In this document: piece after piece, positions 16,841 through 20,408 of the stretch
Layout of the letters: the number at the start of each line of letters is the position of its first letter
Numbering within the stretch: the stretch's first letter is position 1
NCBI GenBank assembly: GCA_002478145.1
Contig: DLMI01000020.1
Span: forward strand, 1-20,408
Length of the DNA stretch: 20,408 nucleotides
Reading direction: 5' to 3'
DNA from: Acidobacteria bacterium UBA7540
GTDB lineage: Bacteria > Acidobacteriota > Terriglobia > UBA7540
Translations under genes and position numbers: made by a program
The notes under the pieces: model-generated
The model's database searches: none
Seen by the model: only the letters and a program-made list of their open reading frames with translations
Told to the model about the DNA's origin: nothing

Positions 16841-16896
16841 TATTCCCTATTCCCTGTTCCCTGTTCCCTGTTCCCTATTCCCTGTTCCCTATTCCC
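16841..16896. repeat. Eight tandem 7-bp repeats (TRTTCCC), G-rich on the minus strand
   Basis: Eight exact units of TATTCCC or TGTTCCC fill 16841-16896, in the order A, A, G, G, G, A, G, A at the second base. On the minus strand this reads GGGAAYA, with GGG runs separated by 4 nt, a spacing that allows G-quadruplexes. The array is immediately upstream of the metK promoter. Heptameric arrays of this kind recall the short tandemly repeated repetitive sequences described in cyanobacteria. Confidence 0.85.
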
Positions 16897-17261
16897 TGCC
16901 CTTCCCCCCTCGAATAATGCCCGCGAACCAGATCCGCGATTTGCCGACCATACACCCAGGTACCAGCCAACGACAGCTTCCGAGTGGCCGACGATACGCC
17001 CGGAAACACGGGGTGCCACATCCACGCATATCGCGTACGCTCATGTGAACGGGCGGCTGCGCCGGGCCTATGCCATGGCTAGGGCAGCGCTCTCGGCGCG
17101 GCATGGGTGGCGCATACGTGGCGGATCGCAGACATGCCAAAGAACGGCACGTCTGCGCCACCCGCCCGGGGCTAAAACGCAGAGCTCCGCTCTGCGCCAG
17201 CCGGCGTGATATGATAGTGCACAGAACGCACCACGCACTCGTTAGGAGGTCGCACACGCAG
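16897..17261. other. Intergenic region with hairpins and an extended -10 element
   Basis: No gene is credible between the repeat array and the 61-aa protein. The inverted repeat GGGTGGCGCA (17105-17114) with TGCGCCACCC (17154-17163) is perfect. The hairpin CGCAGAGC-TCC-GCTCTGCG lies at 17178-17196. An extended -10 TGATATGAT (17207-17215) follows, which could drive the small gene from about 17222; no good -35 is seen. Confidence 0.5.
17178..17196. repeat. CGCAGAG hairpin, copy 1
   Basis: CGCAGAGC (17178-17185) and GCTCTGCG (17189-17196) form a perfect 8-bp stem with a 3-nt loop, followed by GCCAGCCGGCG. The same stem and GCCAGC-type flank recur at 17691-17773. Confidence 0.7.
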
Positions 17262-17447
17262 ATGGACAAGAACACCATGCAAGTACTGCAAAGCTACATC
17301 GAGAAAGAACTCCCGCTCGCTGAAGTGCACACCTTCACAGAGGACGAGGTTGTCCCAGTGATGTTGATGGCACTCGGGAGCAAACTGGACCGGCTGATTG
17401 AGTTGCTGGACAAGGGGAAAAATGAGGAGAGCGAGCCGAAATCGTAG
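17262..17447 (+). CDS. Small 61-aa helical protein, unknown
   Basis: The open frame extends upstream to 17070, but that part is repeat-derived and arginine-rich; ATG 17262 is preferred because AGGAGG (17244-17249) lies upstream, at a rather long 12-nt spacing, and an extended -10 at 17207-17215 would start transcription between. The protein is acidic and predicted helical (QSYIEKELPLAEVHTFTEDE, then LMALGSKLDRLIELLDKGKN). It has no signal peptide, membrane segment or cysteine. I do not recognise the family. The leucine-rich end (LDRLIELLDKG) looks like a short coiled coil and resembles the end of the 73-aa protein at 17821. Confidence 0.6.
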   Translation: MDKNTMQVLQSYIEKELPLAEVHTFTEDEVVPVMLMALGSKLDRLIELLDKGKNEESEPKS

Positions 17448-17820
17448 GGGAAATCGGCCCGCCTCCGTTGCTACCTTGGACATGCTGATTTACCGCCGGG
17501 GGTTGCTCTCGCATGGTGTGGCTATACAGGTATCGCGGGCATTCGGCAAGAAATACAAGAAGTGTTGTTGAAGCACCGCCATGACAAATGTAAACGAGTT
17601 CTTCGACACACCTGCCGGGCCCCACAGCGTGGGAAAAGCAGCGGAGATGATGAATCCTCCTCCTCCTCCGCCGCGAATGGTTAGCAGACCGCCGGCTGGC
17701 GCAGAGCGAAGCTCTGCGGCTTGTAGGCATTGCCTCTCAACGAATCGCAGAGCTGGGCTCTGCGCCAGCTGGCGGACAGCAAGCCTATTTATTTCTACAG
17801 GGATCCTTGACGGAGGCAAC
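17448..17820. other. Intergenic region with a cruciform-like repeat
   Basis: An open frame beginning at ATG 17581 (MTNVNEFFDTPAGPHSVGKA) runs into the following gene in frame, but it lacks a ribosome site, includes a run of six prolines from CCTCCTCCTCC, and passes through the repeat at 17691-17773. It is not supported as a gene. The rest holds nothing recognisable. Confidence 0.5.
17691..17773. repeat. Cruciform-like element with two CGCAGAG hairpins
   Basis: The outer arms 17691-17707 (GCCGGCTGGCGCAGAGC) and 17757-17773 (GCTCTGCGCCAGCTGGC) pair with one mismatch. Each arm can instead fold alone: GCAGAGC-GAA-GCTCTGC (17701-17717) and GCAGAG-CTGGG-CTCTGC (17747-17763). So the element can switch between one long stem and two short hairpins. 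It ends 47 bp before the 73-aa gene. Confidence 0.75.
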
Positions 17821-18042
17821 ATGTATAGCTGGATTCTCCCAGTGCTCCTGGTCGTAATTATCTTGTTCCTTTGGCGGATAGAGGTAGTGGCGGCGGGTTT
17901 CCTGAAGGCTGCTGCCGTGGACGAGGACACGGGTTTGCTCCACGCCATAAACGACCATCTGTCGAATATCGAGCTTCAGTTGCAGGAGCTTCTTGATCGC
18001 TCTGCCCCTGAGCTGCCTGATAAGCCGAGACCCCCTGTCTGA
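17821..18042 (+). CDS. Small 73-aa single-pass membrane protein, unknown
   Basis: ATG 17821 is chosen over upstream in-frame starts because GGAGG lies 4 nt before it. Residues about 3-20 (SWILPVLLVVIILFLW) form one membrane segment with a short N-terminal tail, followed by an amphipathic part (DEDTGLLHAINDHLSNIELQ) and a leucine-rich helix (LQLQELLDRS), ending in a proline-rich tail. No family is recognised. The C-terminal helix could oligomerise. The gene stands alone between repeats, with the 61-aa protein 370 bp upstream as the only similar neighbour. Confidence 0.6.
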   Translation: MYSWILPVLLVVIILFLWRIEVVAAGFLKAAAVDEDTGLLHAINDHLSNIELQLQELLDRSAPELPDKPRPPV

Positions 18043-18155
18043 TCGCGATCCCTACGGCTGTCTGCGATTTTCCGGTCAGCCTTGCCAAGGCCATGACAGT
18101 CATCGGTCTCGGTAGGATTGAACCTCCTGCCAAGCCAAGGGGAGAAACGGTGGAG

Positions 18156-18216
18156 AAACGGTGTCAGGTACCGTTTCGCTCTCCCCGCGCACTGGAAACG
18201 GTACCTGACCCCGTTT
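18156..18216. repeat. 22-bp inverted repeat (GTGTCAGGTACC type)
   Basis: AAACGGTGTCAGGTACCGTTTC (18156-18177, in words: AAACGGTGTC then AGGTACCGTTTC) pairs with 18195-18216 with one mismatch across a 17-nt loop. Part of the left arm (GGAGAAACGGTG) is duplicated directly upstream. Elements with this core are common next to decayed genes and transposon ends in several bacterial phyla (general impression, not searched). It abuts the 5' edge of the PIN-like gene. Confidence 0.75.
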
Positions 18217-18220
18217 CCCC

Positions 18221-18868
18221 GTGTTAAGCCAGGTGAAGGCTGTTGGAAATTGGACTAACCCTCAGCACTCCGGCTTGCTCCCGTGGCCTAGTGACATGCT
18301 GTATCAACTTTGGTTCCAGAAGCCCAAACAGGATGACGCTTTCCGAATGGGGATGGAGCGCTCATTCAATGTTTGCCTGACGACTGATTCCTTGGAAACA
18401 ATCAAGGTGGAATCCGCCAAGCACAAGCGGGTGATGGACAAGTGCAAGGCCGGCACAGCGCAACAATTCAAGGACATGATTGACGAGGCAACAAAGAGAA
18501 ACGACATGGAAAGCGCGTGGTTTTTCGGAATCGCTAAGCGCGTGGGTGCTGACCCGGCTTCAAAACCCGTGTCCGAAATTGTTTCGATCTTTAACGCATA
18601 CTACGAGTTTGAGAAATGTAAGCTGCAAAGAGCGCTCGCAAATCCACGGTACAACCCGCTGAGCAGGAAAAATCGAAATGAAGTGATAGATGCTGAACAG
18701 TTGGTGTATTTGGGTGACCCCAAACTGTGCATGCTCACGTCTGACAGAGGGTTCAAAAGCAAGGTGGCGCAATCCACGCAAGCCCCACGCATCATCACTG
18801 TGCCGCCCGATGACCTGATGGACGCGCAGAAAGCCGAGCATGTGGTCAGGTGCAGTTTGTCGGCGTAG
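18221..18868 (+). pseudogene. PIN-like domain protein, probably 5'-truncated
   Basis: The frame gives up to 215 aa from GTG 18221, only 5 bp after an inverted repeat and without a ribosome site; ATG 18296 (MLYQLWFQKPKQD) also lacks one. The C-terminal half reads like a PIN nuclease: NEVIDAEQLVYLGDPKLCML followed by TSDRGF, giving the third and fourth acidic positions, and a final beta strand (RIITVPPDDL). The expected N-terminal strand with the first catalytic Asp (usually a DTN-type motif) is absent both in the frame and upstream. PIN proteins are RNases, often toxins. I infer that the repeat marks a deletion or insertion point that removed the 5' end. A shorter functional protein with a different start is less likely but not excluded. 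Confidence 0.5.
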
Positions 18869-19075
18869 CCGCATCCGTGTGGCCTCATTTTTTCTGCGAG
18901 GCAGCAGGCGCGGCGCGCGGGGAGTTGGTCTTGATTGTATACTCGGGGACCGTCGGCGAGCCACAACAACGCGGACCAACTGTCCCAGGCTGACCGAAAC
19001 CCGTCCGACGAGGGATTTCCCGGAAGCGAAAGCAAACCTTGAACGCGGGAACCAGAAGGCGGGAAAGAGGGTGAC
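18869..19075. other. Intergenic region upstream of the two-gene unit
   Basis: Nothing coding is convincing here: the only sizeable open frame (from 18840) is arginine-rich and overlaps the preceding gene in another frame. TATACT at 18938-18943 could be a -10 for the two-gene unit at 19076, but no -35 fits, so this is weak. Confidence 0.4.
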
Positions 19076-19363
19076 GTGGATGATTTAGAGAAAAAGCGCG
19101 GTCGGGAACTGGTAGAGCACTTGGAACGCGCTGGTAACGACTGTGGACTCTCGGTTGCGCAAGGGACCGTCAAGCTGCGATGCCCTGGCGCACCCTACAC
19201 TGATACTCCGACGATGACCTTCAACGAAACTCATCTGCAAAATGCGGTCGCCTTAGAGCTGCTCGAAAAGAAAACGATGGTGAGTCACACGTACCCGCCA
19301 GCAGGCAGGTACGAGTTGGATTGGTGTGTGGTTAAGAAAACGGTTGGGAGAACTTCCCAATGA
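19076..19363 (+). CDS. Uncharacterised 95-aa protein, first gene of a two-gene unit
   Basis: The start is GTG 19076, with AAAGAGG 5 nt upstream; the GTG at 19071 is in another frame that stops at once. The product begins with a charged helix (DDLEKKRGRELVEHLERAGN), then strands (LSVAQGTVKLRCPG), a segment LQNAVALELLEKKTMVSHTY and a final strand YELDWCVVKK, a helix-strand pattern that could be a winged-helix-like or a small alpha/beta domain. I recognise no family. Its TGA overlaps the ATG of the next gene (ATGA, 19360-19363), so the two proteins are translationally coupled and probably act together. Confidence 0.65.
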   Translation: MDDLEKKRGRELVEHLERAGNDCGLSVAQGTVKLRCPGAPYTDTPTMTFNETHLQNAVALELLEKKTMVSHTYPPAGRYELDWCVVKKTVGRTSQ

Positions 19364-19860
19364 AGAGCGTGGTTTTGCTTGCTACCGTGCATGAGTTTCA
19401 GGTGCTGGGAAACGACCGCAATCCGGAGCTACAAAAGCGTCTTGCTTACTTAACATCCAAGCTGGGCGTGCAGATCGTGATGGAGGAGTGGTCCGAAACG
19501 CAAGGCGAATCCTTCGCCAAGGAATTTGCCGCGGCAACCGGTCTCCCGTGGGCAAACGTCGGCACCCCGGATGAACCACGGTACCACACTCACAAGTGCT
19601 CTGGTTGCATCAAATATCCTGGCTACGACGGGACACTAAAACGGTTCGACCCGGTGCGGGACCCGAATGCTCCGTGGATGAACGAGTACGGACCCTTCGA
19701 GAATCAGGAAAATCGGGAACATCGGATGGCAATGAACGTCCAGACTGAGATGGAGAGGTATGAAACAGGACTGTTCATGTTGGGTACAGCGCACCTGCAC
19801 TCAGTCTCCAGCAAACTTCGGTCTCTGGGATTCGAAGTGGCAGCCTTTTATTGGTTATGA
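19360..19860 (+). CDS. Small TIKI/TraB/EreA/ChaN-superfamily-like hydrolase
   Basis: The 166-aa product begins on the overlapping ATGA. Three spaced motifs match the pattern of the TIKI/TraB/EreA/ChaN superfamily as I know it: an N-terminal strand ending in a histidine (LLATVHEF, His11, where the family has GxxH), a glutamate pair after a second strand (VMEEWSE, Glu42/Glu43), the segment NREHRMAMN (Arg119, Met123, Ala124), comparable to the R-D-x-x-M-A-x-N segment of erythromycin esterases, and a C-terminal GxxH (LGTAHLHS, Gly142 to His145). Members are metal-dependent or His/Glu-dependent proteases or esterases, or heme-uptake proteins. At 166 aa this would be a minimal version. It has no signal peptide and is probably cytoplasmic. 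A CHTHKC-like site is also visible (HTHKCSGC, 76-83), perhaps metal-binding. The family call is by motif only. Confidence 0.6.
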   Translation: MKSVVLLATVHEFQVLGNDRNPELQKRLAYLTSKLGVQIVMEEWSETQGESFAKEFAAATGLPWANVGTPDEPRYHTHKCSGCIKYPGYDGTLKRFDPVRDPNAPWMNEYGPFENQENREHRMAMNVQTEMERYETGLFMLGTAHLHSVSSKLRSLGFEVAAFYWL

Positions 19861-19945
19861 TCGGAGCTACTGGCCGGCCGGCGCCGCCGGGGGCTTTCTA
19901 GCGTCTGCGGACTCCCCAACCGACCCTCTTATGGCAAAGGTTAAG

Positions 19946-19975
19946 CGCAGAGTCTCGTTCTCCAGAGACTCTGCG
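19946..19975. repeat. Perfect 11-bp hairpin between convergent genes
   Basis: CGCAGAGTCTC (19946-19956) and GAGACTCTGCG (19965-19975) pair perfectly around an 8-nt loop. It lies between the convergent genes ending at 19860 and 20012, so it may act as a bidirectional terminator, but no U-tract follows on either side. The stem starts with the same CGCAGAG as the hairpins near 17.2 and 17.7 kb. Confidence 0.65.
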
Positions 19976-20011
19976 GGTCTTCCCTCAAATACGCGTTCCT
20001 TCATCTCCCTC

Positions 20012-20242
20012 TCAGGTGAGTTCCTCGGCGTACTCGTACACCGGCGTTTGGATCGTCATGGTTGGGTTCTGGGAGTGGAGAATTACCCTCTGCAAGTGTT
20101 CGACGGTGGTGGGTGAGAAAAACTGCTCGCCCGTTTCTTCGTTCACGCGAGCTGGGACGTTGTGCACGATGTAGAACTTTCCCTCGTGCTCCAGGGTGTA
20201 CGTCACCCGGCGCTCAACCAATCTCTCTTCTCGCATGTTCAT
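20012..20242 (-). CDS. YgiT-type antitoxin-like protein lacking the zinc finger
   Basis: The 76-aa product starts at ATG 20242 (GGAG 7 nt upstream; ATG 20236 is also possible). Its body (RRVTYTLEHEGKFYIVHNVP, ARVNEETGEQFFSPTTVEHL and the ending TIQTPVYEYAEE) is that of the N-terminal domain of MqsA/YgiT-type antitoxins. In that family two CxxC pairs bind zinc; here the protein has no cysteine at all, with Asn where the VCxxCG pair would start. The partner toxin normally sits just upstream, yet 20243-20408 has no such frame. It may be a solitary, structurally altered antitoxin or a degenerating gene. It converges on the two-gene unit across a hairpin. Confidence 0.75.
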   Translation of the reverse strand: MNMREERLVERRVTYTLEHEGKFYIVHNVPARVNEETGEQFFSPTTVEHLQRVILHSQNPTMTIQTPVYEYAEELT

Positions 20243-20408
20243 GACGTTCTCCGTATCCCACTTATATTAAGCCAGAAGGCCGATCAGTGCTTAGATCACT
20301 TCATCTGATCACGAAGACTGAGCCTCCCCGGCCTCCAAAGATCTGGCGGTCGTCGAACTCCGTGCCATGTCAGGCACTTTGACGAGAAACGGGTATTAAC
20401 CGGCCAAT
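20243..20408. other. Right-edge non-coding stretch
   Basis: Read on the minus strand, this is the leader of the YgiT-like gene. It includes an AT-rich TTAATATAAG segment about 30 nt before the start that could hold the -10. A short frame ending in TGA is seen but resembles no toxin. Whether a gene continues beyond the window cannot be judged. Confidence 0.35.

Noticed and set aside
17581..17820. N-terminal extension MTNVNEFFDT of the 73-aa protein
   Set aside because: No ribosome site, a poly-proline run from CCTCCTCC, and passage through a cruciform repeat; the internal ATG 17821 has GGAGG.

Overview
The window looks like a chromosomal segment of a GC-rich soil-type bacterium, most likely an acidobacterium. 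This rests on the gene types (a secreted GH31 with a PA14 insert, a GH74 xyloglucanase, a PEGA plus Ig-like surface protein, a Tat-exported sugar-isomerase-like protein) and on many dispersed hairpin repeats of the TGTCATTCCGAG kind. No rRNA or other phylogenetic marker was used, so the phylum call is moderate. No complete mobile element, CRISPR array or prophage is visible.

Layout. 1-776 (minus) is the 5' part of a PEGA-domain protein that runs off the left edge. 777-1677 has no credible gene but holds three 25-bp repeats and an inverted repeat. 1678-7080 (minus) is a three-gene operon: GH31 alpha-xylosidase-like enzyme with PA14, a 71-aa two-helix membrane protein, and a GH74 endo-xyloglucanase-like enzyme; together they suggest extracytoplasmic xyloglucan breakdown. 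Divergent from it, across 560 bp with two dispersed hairpin elements and a repeated palindromic site, is 7641-9563 (plus), an exported, uncharacterised hydrolase-like protein. A tRNA-Glu(CTC) lies at 9746-9820 (minus).

9864-16745 is a long minus-strand housekeeping block: an orphan RHH antitoxin-like gene, a Tat-exported sugar phosphate isomerase/epimerase-like protein, tldE and tldD (protease pair), ahcY and metK (activated methyl cycle, with TAG and ATG directly abutting). The gaps between these genes are filled with several different short repeats: a cruciform-like element, a TCGAC inverted repeat, an 8-bp tandem array, and a 7-bp GGGAAYA-type array just upstream of a good metK promoter.

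16900-20408 is an accessory-looking stretch of small genes: two short helical proteins (61 and 73 aa), a 5'-truncated PIN-like gene that begins at an inverted repeat, an overlapping two-gene unit whose second product carries motifs of the TIKI/TraB/EreA/ChaN hydrolase superfamily, and a YgiT-type antitoxin-like protein that has lost all cysteines. Four hairpins sharing a CGCAGAG stem are scattered through this stretch. The most novel-looking items are the hydrolase-like gene at 7641, the small TIKI/EreA-like two-gene unit at 19076-19860, and the families of hairpin repeats.
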